Of a stretch of DNA of 64,000 nt, positions 1 to 12,394 are shown in pieces. The notes below the pieces were generated by a model that ran no database searches, was not told the DNA's origin, and saw only the letters and a program-made list of their open reading frames with translations. Location of the stretch: the NCBI RefSeq assembly GCF_019097595.1, contig NC_080716.1:30418901-30482900 (forward strand), given 5' to 3'. The position numbers and the translations under genes are program-made. The DNA comes from Hemibagrus wyckioides (Eukaryota > Chordata > Actinopteri > Siluriformes > Bagridae). Numbering within the stretch: position 1 is the stretch's first letter; each line of letters begins with the position of its first letter.

Positions 1-342
1 CCTCTCTGGGGAAACAGGGCTGAATAATAATATCAAGTGCATGAATGTGAAATGGTCGATGAAAGCGAGAGAGATTAAGAAGAGTGACAAACATGACAGC
101 TTGTCAGTGAGACGCAGAAGCTACGAGCTAACAAACTGAGGCGGCAGAGCTTTAGTGTGTGGTCACTGCGCTGTCCAGGGAGAGGTGACATGCAGGCAAA
201 CCCGAGCGGTGTGTTTATGGGGGTTTAGCGTTGGGCTAATTATTCCTTTAACTGTTTAAAATTCCACTAAGCACTCAGGCTCATTAGAATTCATCCACAT
301 TTCACAGAAAAAAATCCAGCATTTAATATTTGAGGGATTTTA
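1..342. other. Unique sequence, no gene seen
   Basis: No open frame, transposon end or tandem repeat could be supported here. The stretch contains an AT-rich homeodomain-like site (GCTAATTATT near 235) and ends in AT-rich sequence just before the first minisatellite. Confidence 0.5.
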
Positions 343-798
343 TAGAGACAGTGCTTTAATTCCTCTGTGTAGAGGCAGTGCTCTGATTCCTCCATTTTAG
401 AGGCAGTGCTGTGTTTCCTCTGTTTAGAGGCAGTGCTCTAATTAGTCTGTTTAGAGGCAGTGCTCTAATTAGTCTGTTTAGAGGCAGTGCTGTGTTTCCT
501 CTGTTTAGAGGCAGTGCTCTAATTAGTCTGTTTAGAGGCAGTGCTTCAGTTACTCTGTTTAGAGGCAGTGCTTTAATTCCTCTGTTTATAGGCAGTGCTC
601 TGATTCTTCTGTTTAGAAGCAGTGCTGTTTCCACTGTTTAGAGGCAGTGCTCTGTTTCCTCTGCATAGAGGCAGTGCTCTGTTTCTCTGTTTCCCCTATT
701 TAGAGACATTGCTCTGATTCCTCTGTTTAGAAGCAGTGCTCTGATTTACCTGATTAAAGGTGGTGCTCTGATTCCTCCGTTTTAGAGGCAGTGCTGTG
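343..798. repeat. 27-bp minisatellite (GAGGCAGTGCTCT family)
   Basis: About 16 tandem copies of a 27-bp unit with core TTTAGAGGCAGTGCTCT, imperfect at both edges and cleanest at 415-560. Because 27 is a multiple of three, one frame per strand stays open and would give a 9-residue peptide repeat (LFRGSALIS on plus, ALPLNRLIR on minus). These frames have no start context or domain and are treated as by-products. A short inverted patch of the same family lies at 3895-4008. Confidence 0.9.
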
Positions 799-1345
799 GT
801 AAAATCTCGCCCGGTTACCCCCCTCGTGACCGCTAACCTAGCCTCTTGTGCTACTGAGTATCTGCTGGGTTACTGAGTGCTGCCAATCAAATGAACTCAT
901 TAGAATATTAGGACACGCCCACTCCGAGTCTTAGTGTTCTAGATGTTTGGATGTTTATCACATTTAATGGATTTGTGAAAAAAAACAAAAAAACAAATTC
1001 CATTATGGATCCACAGTCTAGTCGCTGTGTGTGTGTGTGTGTGTGTGTGTTTTTGTCTGTCCATAATGGCAGCGCGTGGTGTGCCCATAATGCCCCCGCT
1101 GAAAGCAGGCGCTCTGCTGCTGAATAGAGAGAGAGAGAGAGGAAAAAAACAAAGGCGGACTCCGTGCACTTCAAAGCAGGCGGATGACATTTAGACCCTC
1201 GGTGTTCAAAGCTCCCTCTCTGCTTTTGTACTTCCCTCTTTCAATATAATTAATAATATTTCCTCTCAAAAAAAAAAAAAAGGGCAGAGGAGCGAGCGGG
1301 ATTAGCACTCCGCTTCTCCGATCTGCTTCTGTTTTCATGCAGATG

Positions 1346-1389
<44 letters not shown>

Positions 1390-1582
1390 CTTTCTCCCTT
1401 ATGCGTCTGCTGTAGTTTTATTCCAAATAAGCAACTTTTTTTTTTTTTGCTCAGTAAAAACACGGATAGAAAGATGAAAAGAAGGCTGTGTTTTAAACAA
1501 AGCAGCGGCACGTTGTAGCTCCTGGGCTTTTAGTGGACGATATTAAAGTTCTTCAACTTCAGATGTTTGGTTTTTTTTAGTA
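799..1582. other. Unique sequence with microsatellites
   Basis: Holds a (GT)n tract at 1026-1050, a short (GA)n tract near 1123-1141, a poly-A run at 1268-1281 and an (ATT)n tract at 1347-1388. Near 893-925 lies a short piece (CATTAGAATATTAGGACACGCC) resembling dispersed pieces near 8340 and 9250. No coding evidence. Confidence 0.6.
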
Positions 1583-3796
1583 GGAAACGTGTGTGAGGAT
1601 ATAAAACACTGACACGTGTGTGTGAGGATATAAAACACTGACACGTGTGTGAGGATATAAAACACTGACACGTGTGTGTGAGGATATAAAACATTGACAC
1701 GTGTGTGTGAGGATATAAAACACAGTGACACGTGTGTGAGGATATAAAACACAGTGACACGTGTGTGAGGATATAAAACACTGACACGTGTGTGAGGATA
1801 TAAAACACAGTGACACGTGTGTGAGGATATAAAACACAGTGACACGTGTGTGAGGATATAAAACACTGACACGTGTGTGTGAGGATATAAAACACTGACA
1901 CGTGTGTGTGAGGATATGAAACACTGACACGTGTGTGTGAGGATATGAAACACTGACACGTGTGTGTGAGGATATGAAACACTGACACGTGTGTGTGAGG
2001 ATATGAAACACTGACACGTGTGTGTGAGGATATGAAACACTGACGCGTGTGTGTGAGGATATGAAACACTGACGCGTGTGTGTGAGGATATGAAACACTG
2101 ACGCGTGTGTGTGAGGATATGAAACACTGACGCGTGTGTGTGAGGATATGAAACACTGACGCGTGTGTGTGAGGATATGAAACACTGACGTGTGTGTGTG
2201 AGGATATGAAACACTGACGTGTGTGTGTGAGGATATGAAACACTGACGTGTGTGTGTGAGGATATGAAACACTGACGTGTGTGTGTGAGGATATGAAACA
2301 CTGACGTGTGTGTGTGAGGATATGAAACACTGACGTGTGTGTGTGAGGATATGAAACACTGACGTGTGTGTGTGAGGATATGAAACACTGACGTGTGTGT
2401 GTGAGGATATGAAACACTGACGTGTGTGTGTGAGGATATAAAACACTGTAACACGTGTGCGTGAGGTTATATAACACTGACCCGTGTGTGAGGATATAAA
2501 ACACTGTGACGTGTGTGTGAGGATATAAAACACAGTGACACGTGTGTGAGGATATAAAATACTGACACGTGTGTGTGAGGATATAAAACACAGTGACGTG
2601 TGTGTGAGGATATAAAACACTAGCACGTGTGTGAGGATATAAAACACAATGACGTGTGTGTGAGGATATAAAACATTGACACGTGTGTGTGAGGATATAA
2701 AACACAGTGACACGTGTGTGAGGATATAAAACATTGACACGTGTGTGTGAGGATATAAAACACAGTGACACGTGTGTGAGGATATAAAACACTGAAGTCT
2801 GTGTGAGGATATAAAACACTGACACGTGTGTGAGGATATAAAACACTGACACGTGTGTGTGAGGATATAAAACACTGACACGTGTGTGTGAGGATATAAA
2901 ACACTGATAAGTGTGTGTGAGGATATAAAACACTGATAAGTGTGTGTGAGGATATAAAACACTGACACGTGTGTGTGAGGATATAAAACACTGATAAGTG
3001 TGTGTGAGGATATAAAACACTGACACGTGTGTGTGAGGATATAAAACACTGTAACACGTGTGCGTGAGGTTATAAAACACTGTGACGTGTGTGTGAGGAT
3101 ATAAAACACAGTGATGTGTGTGTGAGGATATAAAACACTGTAACACGTGTGTGAGGATATAAAACACAGTGACACGTGTGTGAGGATATAAAACACTGTG
3201 ACACGTGTGTGTGAGGATATAAAATACTGACATGTGAGGATATAAAACACTGTGACGTGTGTGTGAGGATATAAAACACTAACACGTGTGTGAGGATATA
3301 AAATACTGACATGTGAGGATATAAAACACTGTGACACGTGTGTGAGGATATAAAACACAATGACGTGTGTGTGAGGATATAAAACACAGTGACGTGTGTG
3401 AGGATATAAAACACAATGACGTGTGTGTGAGGATATAAAACACTGACACGTGTGTGTGAGGATATAAAACACTGACACGTGTGTGAGGGTATAAAACACA
3501 GTGACACGTGTGTGAGGATATAAAACACTGACACGTGTGTGTGAGGATATAAAACACTGACACGTGTATGTGAGGATATAAAACACTGACACGTGTGTGT
3601 GAAGATATAAAACACAGTGACACGTGTGTGAGAGGATATAAAACACTGACACGTGTGTGTGAGGATATAAAACACTGACACGTGTATGTGGGGATATAAA
3701 ACACTGACACGTGTGTGAGGATATAAAACACAGTGACACGTGTGTGTGAGGATATAAAACACTGTAACACGTGTGTGAGGATGTAAAACACTGCAT
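1583..3796. repeat. ~29-bp minisatellite with CACGTG and TATAAAA motifs
   Basis: Roughly 75-80 copies of a 26-31-bp unit, most often 29 bp, reading GACACGTGTGTGTGAGG then ATATAAAACACT. Most units carry the palindrome CACGTG (an E-box) and the TATA-like string ATATAAAA. From about 1910 to 2435 the units read ATATGAAAC instead, and within this block the palindrome changes in order from CACGTG to CGCGTG (five units, 2042-2165) to CGTGTG (nine units, 2188-2430). The unit contains no stop on the minus strand in any frame, and 29 is not a multiple of three, so all three minus frames stay open for long distances. These frames are products of the repeat, not genes. Confidence 0.93.
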
Positions 3797-3894
3797 GTGC
3801 TGTGCTTCTGGGAAAATAATCAGTGACGTGTGAGCGGTTTTTAATTACAAAACTAAAGATCAGAACATTACGCTTTATATCCTGACTCTAAAAT

Positions 3895-4008
3895 GGAGGA
3901 ATCAGAGCACTGCCTCTAAACAGATTAATTAAAGCACTGCCTCTAAACAGAGGAATCGGAGCACTGCCTCTAAACAGAGGAATCAGAGCACTGCCTCCAA
4001 AGCACGTG
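3895..4008. repeat. Inverted patch of the 27-bp minisatellite
   Basis: About four units reading AGAGCACTGCCTCTAAACAG, the reverse complement of the array at 343-798. The 29-bp array therefore sits between oppositely oriented copies of one repeat family. Confidence 0.9.
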
Positions 4009-4019
4009 AGCCTGTGATT

Positions 4020-5500
4020 CATTTATTTTTCAGAGCATTAATTTTTTTTCACACAATCATTTATTTTCATATGATTCGTTTTATTTTAACATAATTCACT
4101 AATTGTTTTCTTATTTACAAATTTTTAGATGATTCGTTTATATTTTTTTCCTGATGATTCACTTGATTTCACGTTTCATGAATTTTTAAATGATTCACTA
4201 ATTGTTTCACGAGTCACACATTTTCATATGATTCGTTTATTTTCACGATTCATTCATTTTCACACAATTTACTTGTTTTCATAAGATTCGTTTATTTTTC
4301 ACGTGATTCACAAATTGTTTCATGAGTCATACAGTTTCACGTGACTCATTCAATATCACGATTCACTTATTTTTACATGATTCACTAATTGTTTCATGAT
4401 TCATTTATTTTCACGTGATTTTTTTTTCAAACATTATTCATGTATTTTCATGTGATTCACTAACTGTTTATTATTATTATTATTTATTATTATTATTATC
4501 ATTTTATGATTAATTTTATTTGGACATGATTCACTTATTTTCACATGATTCTTTTATTGTTATATGATTCACTTAGTTTAACATAATTCATAATTTAAAA
4601 CTCTTCAGATGATTCATTTATATTTCTGATTCATTTAGTTTAACACAATTTATTTCAGATGATTCATTTATTTTCACATGATTCACTAATTGTTTCATGA
4701 TTCATTTATTTTCATATGGTTCACTAATTGTTTTATTATTCATTTATTTTCAAATGATTCACTAATTGTTTCATGATTCATTTATTTTCAAATGATTCAC
4801 TTCTTTTCATATGATTCACTAATTGTTTCATGATTCTTTATTTTCATATGATTCACTAATTGGTTTACGATTCGTTTCTTTTCATTTGATTCACTAATTG
4901 TTTCATGATTCATTTATTTTCAGTGAGTCACTAATTGTTTTATGATTCATTTAATTTCATATGATTCACTAATTGTTTCATGATTCATTTCTTTTCATAT
5001 GATTCACTAATTGTTTCATGATTCATGTATTTTCATATGATTCACTAATTGTTTCATGACTCCTACAGTTTCCCATGATTCATTGATTCTCACATGATTC
5101 ATTTATTTTCATATTATTTGTTTTATTTTCACGATTCATTTATTTTCAACATTTATTAACATTCACTAATTGTTTCATGATGTAAAAATTTTTATGATGA
5201 TTCCTTAATTGTCACAACAAAATGAATTTTCATGGTTCACTTGTTTTTAAGCGATTTGTTTCCTTTTACATGCCTCACTAATTGTTTCATGATTCATTTA
5301 ATTTATTTTTACATGTGATTTTTTAAATGAATAATGAATCACATGATTCATCAGTTTTTTTATGACTTGTTAATTTTCATATGAATCAATTATTTCACAG
5401 AGCATTACATTATTTTCACATGATTTGTTTATTTTCTGATGATTCGTTTTATTTGGGTTTGATTCATGATTTGTGATTCCTGAATCTTCACATGATTTCT
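4020..5500. repeat. Decayed AT-rich array, 38-bp unit with ATGATTCA core
   Basis: AT-rich sequence made of degenerate copies of ATGATTCAC/TAATTGTTTCATGATTCATTTATTTTCAT. The best-kept part is 4660-5060, where a 38-bp unit (ATTCACTAATTGTTTCATGA followed by TTCATTTATTTTCATATG) recurs. Outside this it dissolves into scattered ATGATTCA and TTTCACATGATT words. No coding frame. Confidence 0.85.
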
Positions 5501-5937
5501 TTAAATCACACTAATTAGGCTGGAGATGCATTAAACCACACCGCAGCTTAAAACTGTTTTCTTTCCTCGAATCCAAACAGTTTCCAGATGAGCTGCGTTC
5601 ATCAAATCTGGACATTATTTTCACTGTTCATAATTGATCACATTACAGAGGAATTTCCCCGAAAAATATTGATTATTGTTATTGGTAATTATTAAGATAA
5701 AATCAAATCAAATCAAATCAAATCAAGAAATAGAAATAGAATAAAATAGAAAATATCGTAAAAAAAAAAAAAATTATTATTATTATTTGTTTAACTGATT
5801 AATCAGGAAAGAAATAACCTGACAACTTCACCTCCCAGTGTGTGAAAGATTTTAATGTAAAACTTCGGCAAAATAGATAATGGCTCACTGGCATAAACAA
5901 ATATTGATTTTGGAAAAAGTTGCAAATGCAAAAATAA

Positions 5938-6000
<63 letters not shown>

Positions 6001-6590
6001 AATTCCAATCAGATTAGGCGGTCAGGTTTTTTTATTTAAACCTTTAATCAGGTTATTTTATTTAAACCTTTATTCAGGTTTATTTATTTATTTATTTATT
6101 TATTTATTACTAGATACACTCTTCCCCTCTGTTCTGTTCTTTTCTGTTCATTTGAAACCACAAATTTGTCGAAAACCTTGAGGGGAATGCTAAATGTAAC
6201 TAATCTACAGTTAGCATCAAACGTCATCTTCAATAATTTGAGGAAAGATGAACGATACCAGCACATGATGGATAGCAGACAGCTAGGAGAGAACATTTTT
6301 TGTGTTGTTGGTGTTGTTCTTTGTGAGCAGAAACACATTACTGTCCTTACTGCTTCGATCCACGCCTCACTCCAGGCCCGCTGTGGGTGGGATTTGAGGT
6401 TTGATTGACAGGTAAAGCCGTGGCATTGACACAGGAGGGATAGCGAAGCTAAATCGGCTCCTCTGTCTTCATAACTAGCACTCCTCTACTCCCTCGCAAG
6501 CTCTTAGAGAAAAGACTCTAAATGACACGTGTGGCTTGTTACGTGCTTCACGTTTTTATTCTCCTGTGATTGTCACAGTTCCTCTAATTC
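5501..6590. other. AT-rich spacer with simple repeats
   Basis: Contains an (ATCAA)n run at 5698-5727, an (AAAT)n tract at 5938-6003, two tandem copies of a TTTATTTAAACCTTTAATCAGG motif at 6028-6080, and a (TTTA)n tract at 6079-6109. The rest is unique. Two overlapping 80-codon frames near 6096-6408 on opposite strands have no recognisable domain and are not called. Confidence 0.6.
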
Positions 6591-6594
6591 CATA

Positions 6595-7265
6595 TTTATT
6601 CATGAATCGTTTTTTTTTATAACTCGTGAATCGTTTATGACTTTTCACGATTCATTTATTTTCATAAAACTATTTTTTTCAGATGATTCATTTTTCTTGA
6701 CACGATTCATGAACTTTCACAAGTTATTTATTTTCACACGATTCAATCGTTTCGTGATTCATAAATTTTCATGTGATTCATTTGGTTTCATGATTTGTTT
6801 AACACAATTGATTTCTAGGTGATTCGTTTATTTGACATGATTCGTGAGTATTCATATGATTTGTTTTTCATGACTCATTTCTTTTCAAATGATTCACTAA
6901 GTAATTGATGAATCACTTCTTTTCGGGTGATTCAGTAATTGTTTCATGATTCATTTAGTATAAAATGATTCACTAAGTAGTTGATGATTCACTTCTTTTC
7001 AGGTGATTCGGTAATTGTTTCATGATTCATTTGGGAATGAAATGATTCACTAAGTAATTGACGATTCACTTCTTTTCGAGTGATTCAGTAATTGTTTCAT
7101 GATTCATTTGGGAATGAAATGATTCACTAAGTAATTGACGATTCACTTCTTTTCGAGTGATTCAGTAATTGTTTCATGATTCATTTAGTTTGAAATGATT
7201 CACTAAGTAGTTGACGATTCACTTCTTTTCAGGTGATTCAGTAATTGTTTCATGATTCATATGAG
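6595..7265. repeat. 76/77-bp tandem repeat, dimer of the ATGATTCA unit
   Basis: Five near-identical copies start at 6895, 6971, 7048, 7125 and 7201 (spacing 76, 77, 77, 76), each beginning CACTAAGTA and containing TTGTTTCATGATTCATTT. Upstream (6595-6890) are looser copies. The period is twice that of the 38-bp unit at 4660-5060 and the core words are shared, so this reads as a later dimeric amplification of the same family. Confidence 0.88.
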
Positions 7266-7530
7266 TTTTTTAATTCTTCATATGATTCATTACTGACATG
7301 ATTGTGTGAAACGGTTGTTCTGGAAGTGAATGAATGAAAGTCCTAGAATTTAGTCTTAGATTTCAGTCCCTAGGCCATGCCTTTTTTTGACAGAACCGGT
7401 CCTGCTGTCAGGTGTGAAGCAGACCCTCAGTCCATCCCTCAGCTTGTCCCTGAGCCGCACTTCACCACCTTCAGCTTCCTGAAATCTGCAGATTTCTCTC
7501 TGAACCAGTGTTTAGGCTTGCATCCTTCAG

Positions 7531-7533
<3 letters not shown>

Positions 7534-7570
<37 letters not shown>
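7534..7570. repeat. (GA)n microsatellite
   Basis: Uninterrupted GA dinucleotides following a unique segment at 7370-7533. Confidence 0.95.
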
Positions 7571-7573
<3 letters not shown>

Positions 7574-7894
7574 ATAATGGATCAGTCATGAGAGGAACAT
7601 CTCTCTCCTCTGCTACTCGTCTGGAACTGGCTTCTTTAATCGATCCAGCTCTTTGTCACAGGTCACCTACCCAGCATGCACTGGGGCGTTGCAGTATGAT
7701 GGCCTCCCTGTTCCTTTAGCTGTCAGCCCTGAAACTGCTAAAGCTTCAGGATCCACAGGTGATAAACTGCTGAACCCGAGTCTGGAACACCGTTAATACA
7801 AAAATCCACAAAAAATGACTGATTTATTAATGGTTTGATATCAGTTGTTTATTATGAACAATTATTTAATTCATTGTTTACAGTTATAGTTCAA

Positions 7895-8165
7895 TGCATC
7901 TCTGAGTGTTGAGTGCGAGAGCTCCGAGTGTTTAGTGCGAGAGCTCAGAGTGTTGAGTGCAAGATCTCAGAGTGTTGAGCACGAAAGCGCCGAGTGTGGC
8001 ACGTGAGAGCTCCGAGTGTTAAGCATGAGAGCCTCGAGTGTTGAGTGCGAGAGATCCGAGTGCGAGAGCCTCGAGTGTTGAGTGCGAGAGCTCCGAGTGT
8101 TAAGCGTGAGAGCTCAAAGTGTTGAGTGCGAGAGCTCCGAGTGTGAGAGCTCTGTGTGTTCAGTG
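7895..8165. repeat. 22-bp minisatellite (GTGCGAGAGCTCCGAGTGTT)
   Basis: About a dozen imperfect copies of a 22-bp unit containing GAGAGCTC. First units begin at 7913, 7935 and 7957. The array is CpG-rich relative to its flanks, with many CpG/TpG differences between copies. Confidence 0.85.
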
Positions 8166-9111
8166 AGATATATGATTAAGACTTAAGAGAGTAATAAAGC
8201 TAGCTAATTAGCTTACTAACGTTAGCTTTCAGGTTCTGACTAAACTGAGAGCTACCTAATGCTAGCTATGAGATTGAGACTAAACTAAGTAACAGTTTTA
8301 TTTCTTCTGGAATTAGTTAATAAAACCCATTATTAAAGCTCATTAGAATATCAGGCCACACCCACATCCAGCTGCTGACTGAACAGGAGCTTTGACTTAA
8401 AGCCAGACTTTGCAGCGTAGCCGCGACATTTCTCATATTTAACACCACATTAAGGTAACAGATGCAGGCCTGCAGTGTTTAGTGTAAAAAATGTTGAATA
8501 TCACACATTGTGTTTGTTTATTTCTCTCTCTCTCTCTCCCCGCTCGCCGGTGTGTGTGTCTCTCACCTCGGGATTAGAACAGTTTAACAGTGTTGTAATT
8601 AAAGTGTGTTAATAACTAGAGCTAGAGAAAGCACTTAACACATCATTAACCTGCAGTGTTAACTCTCTCTGTGTGTGTGTGTGTGTGTGTGTATGTGTGT
8701 GGAGCTGCAGGGAAAGTGTGTGTTCAAGTGTATGACAATACAGAAAACATGTACCTCTGCTGCTCTAATTACTTTCCTACAGAGCCCCATGGCCTTCTGG
8801 GTATTTTTCTACTTCACACAACACCTCTGTGTCTACACACACCGGAGACATCTCTCTCTCTCTCTCTCTCTCTCTCTCCCACTTTCTCTCCTCTCTCACC
8901 CCCCATCTCTCCCCCCCCTCCCCCCCCTCTCTCTCCCCCTCCCTCTCGCACCATCTCTCAGTCCGCCGCTTCGGCTGAGGAGGTGTCGCATTATCACCTG
9001 GAGGTGTAAACAGGCAACGAATTGCCTTTTCCTCACCACTTGCTCACGCACACACACACACACACACTGTGGTTGTCTTTGCAGGATGGGATCCGTTTTG
9101 TCTTTTCACAC

Positions 9112-9150
<39 letters not shown>

Positions 9151-9477
9151 TCTCTTCTTAAAGGAAAAGTCAGAAGGAAAATCAAACCATGGCCGATGTA
9201 GCAAAATCATGTTGAATTCTTTAGTTGTGTAGTTTGGGAAGACTCCGCCCCATTAGGACACGCCCCCTTGCATTTTGCAGTTGAACTTACTTGAAGCTGA
9301 TTATTTTCATCTAACAGCATAACCTTTATTCAGAGTTACTCCGCCTGTTAGGCCCCACCTAGAAAACTAGAAAACTAATCCATCCCCAGCTTCTGACCAA
9401 TCAGCACGCAGCATTGCTACATTTCAGTAACATGGAGTCTCTTTCACTCTGAACTGTTTCTACCTTTCTCTTCTCAT

Positions 9478-9480
<3 letters not shown>
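8166..9480. other. Unique sequence with GT, CA and CT tracts
   Basis: Microsatellites: (GT)n 8671-8700, (CT)n 8851-8879 within a pyrimidine-only stretch to about 8962, (CA)n 9049-9067 and (CT)n 9115-9149. A dispersed-repeat fragment with GACCAATCAGCACGCAG lies at 9385-9420. Open frames here come from the CT tracts. Confidence 0.65.
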
Positions 9481-9521
<41 letters not shown>

Positions 9522-9846
9522 TTTCAACCATCCTTTCACTCAATCTGTTCATCCTCTTCCTCCATCCCTTCACTCTCTCCCCTATCTCTCTCTCCATTCC
9601 TCCACTCTCTTCGACTCGCTCTCTGTCTTTCTCTCTTCTGATCTCTTCAACCAATTTTCTCTTCCTTCATCTCTCTCTCTTTCTCTCTCTTTTTCTCTCC
9701 TTTTCAACCATCCTTTCACTCAATCTGTTCATCCTCTTCCTCAGTCCCTTCACTCTCTCCCCTATCTCTCTCTCCATTCCTCCACTCTCTTCGACTCGCT
9801 CTCTGTCTTTCTCTCTTCTGATCTCTTCACCCAATTTTCTCTTCCT

Positions 9847-9884
<38 letters not shown>

Positions 9885-10288
9885 TCCCCCTCACTCCATC
9901 TCTCTCTCCCCCTCTCTCCCTCGCTCTTCATCCATTTCTGTCCTTCTTTTTCTCAAGCTTTCTCTCTCCATCTTTCTCTCTACCTGCCCTTTACCCTGCC
10001 TCTCTGTCTCACTCCATGTCTCTCTCTATCCCCCTCTGTCTCACTCCATTCTTTACCCCCTCTGTCTCACTCCATCTCTCTCTTTACCCCCTCTGCCTCA
10101 CTCTATCTCTCTCTTTACCCCCTCTGTCTCACTCCATCTCTCTCTATCCCCCTTGTCTTACTCCATCTCTCTCTTTACCCCTCTGTCTCACTCCATCTTT
10201 CTCTTTACCCCCCTTTACCCCTCTCCCACTCTCTCACTCCATCTCTCTCTCTCTCTGTAATCTAGATGAATGACAGAATGTTTTAAAT

Positions 10289-10326
<38 letters not shown>
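9481..10326. repeat. Pyrimidine-rich belt with 180-bp duplication and ~31-bp array
   Basis: Starts with (CT)n at 9481-9519. The block 9519-9698 is repeated at 9699-9878 with a period of exactly 180 bp and only a few substitutions. (CT)n follows at 9851-9881. From about 9985 to 10250 an array with unit TCTGTCTCACTCCATCTCTC plus a TTTACCCC tail (about 31 bp) continues the bias, ending in (CT)n 10291-10326. The plus strand is almost purely pyrimidine for 840 bp. The 265-codon plus frame is low-complexity and not called. Confidence 0.88.
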
Positions 10327-10332
<6 letters not shown>

Positions 10333-12394
10333 CCCTCAGGTTTGTCCTCTAAACACTTTGTCCTTGTTCTCCCTGCATGTCCCTCACCTCTCTTCCACTC
10401 GCCTCGTCTATAATGAACCAGCGATTTTCCATCTATTTGCACTTTCTACAGCTGTATGGTAATAATTGTCTCTTGGGGCAGAATTATTCGGGCTCCGACT
10501 CGTCATAAAAACTAAACTAAACAAAACAAAACAAAAAAACAAGTGCCAAAAGCTCTTCTGTTTGCTGTGATGAAGTGAATATGTGTATAAAAAAAAACAA
10601 ACTGTAATAAACTCTAACAGAAGGAAATAGAAACTGGTGGAAATTTAAAGTTGATTCAGCAGAATCTGAAAGGAGTTGTGTAGAAATGGTGGGCGTGTTG
10701 CATGAATTCCATCCAGAGCAAATTTGGGAAGGAAACGATATGTAAATGTCTGCGTCTTTGCTCGCGCTAAATGTTTCCGCATCTCGAACAAACTCCCGCG
10801 AGAATAAACTGCAGCGGAGTTGAGAGCAGCGAGACCGAGAGGCGGCGTGGAAAACTTTTCAGCCTCGGCTTTGAATAAATGAATGTGAGAGTGTCGAGGT
10901 GTGTGTGTGTGTGTGTGTGTATGTTAATGAGGTAAAAGCTTTTTTTGAGGTTTCTGCTGAACGTGAACAGAATAAAGTTGCCTCGCAGCTCTGAGAAAAA
11001 AGAAGCCATCGTTTCCAGTGAATTTCCAGACAGTGTTTATATCTGCTGTATGTTTTCCTCCCTCCCTTCCTTCCTTCCTTCCTTCCTCCCTCCATCCCTT
11101 CCTTCCCTACCTCCCTCCAGAACTATCATTATAACAAGCTAGCAATCGACAGCCTTGAGTTATGTTAGCATAGCATCCATCTAAGTATAATGGACATAAT
11201 TTGATCTCTGAGATGTCGTTATATAAATAAAACTCAATGCAGTGGCTTTATGAAGGACTTTAGACTGGATTTTTATCCATCAGAGCTGGAATCCTGCCTC
11301 TGTGTAGCAGTTTAGATGCTAATTATAGTTATTATTGGTTATTACAGCAGGAGTAATCCCGTGGCGACACGGCGGCTGGAAAGACCACAGAGTCATGGAA
11401 GCAACATTTCACTCTGATTACACTGAAAAACTTAACCTTGTAACATCTGCCCTCGTATTCCACTGGTTTGGCCATGACGTGAAGCCGTGAACATGGAATG
11501 TTGGTTTTATCTGCTGGTCTCCTGCGTCATTTTTCACTCTTCCTGCTTTGAGGAAATTTTCCAGAGTTTGGACCGACACCTGTCATTTTCTGAAAAAAAA
11601 AATGTTTTGGCTGCTGCTTCATGATGCAACAATTTGTAATAATTTTTTTTTACTGATTTATACTTTTCCAACGTGTGTCCAAGGAATTTCCAATGCTCCA
11701 GGCCAAAATAAATAAATACTATTAAAAAAAAGACGGTATGGTTTCTGATGATTCGTCTCCATACCTCGGACCTTCTTCGCCGAGAGCCTGTTAGATGATG
11801 GAGGAAAGCTTGTGCAATCACACGTGCTGATTAAATTAACCGTAGCGCACGTGAGCATAACGTTCAGGCTGCTGACGGCTCCAGCTGGAATAAACCCTGC
11901 TTCAGACGCTCCTGAGCTGTGATATTACCACTATAGACATCCATGAGCCAGTTAAATGATCATCTCCCATGTCCTGTGAGGCAAAAGCTACCAGTTTGTA
12001 GAGATGTATCACAGCAAGGGTTTTATTAACGACCTCTAAATCGGTCCAGACTGGTTCCAGACAAATCTGTGAAAAACTGAGGAGTTAGAGTTGGGGAGGA
12101 AAGTAAATAAAAGTGTTTTCAAAAGTTTTCCACTTCCAGTATTTACAGTTCACACATCTCCATCAACAGAGACCAGGATGAAGAGCTTGCAGAGAAGAAA
12201 TAAATGTTTCTTTTACATTTATATGTAGATATGCACCATGTAGTAAAAAAAAAGATGTTTAGGAAGTCTTCAGAAAGTCTGGAAGCAGAGGGTTTGGACA
12301 AGAAGTTCATGGAAGAAAGCTAGGAGTAATATATAGTATATAGTAAATATAAATATATAGTAAATAGTTAGATGGGATGTAGAGCTGGAATGGA
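10327..12394. other. Unique sequence, no gene seen
   Basis: Contains (GT)n at 10900-10921 and a (CTTC)n-type tract at 11056-11120. Otherwise unique sequence without a recognised gene, transposon end or splice-bounded frame. Confidence 0.5.

Noticed and set aside
1577..3796. Long minus-strand frames (739, 567 and 303 codons) in overlapping phases
   Set aside because: They follow from a ~29-bp unit without stops in any minus phase. All three phases are open at once and the peptides are the same repeat shifted. No gene signals.
9476..10273. 265-codon Ser/Leu-rich frame
   Set aside because: Pyrimidine-only DNA rarely makes stops. Low complexity throughout.
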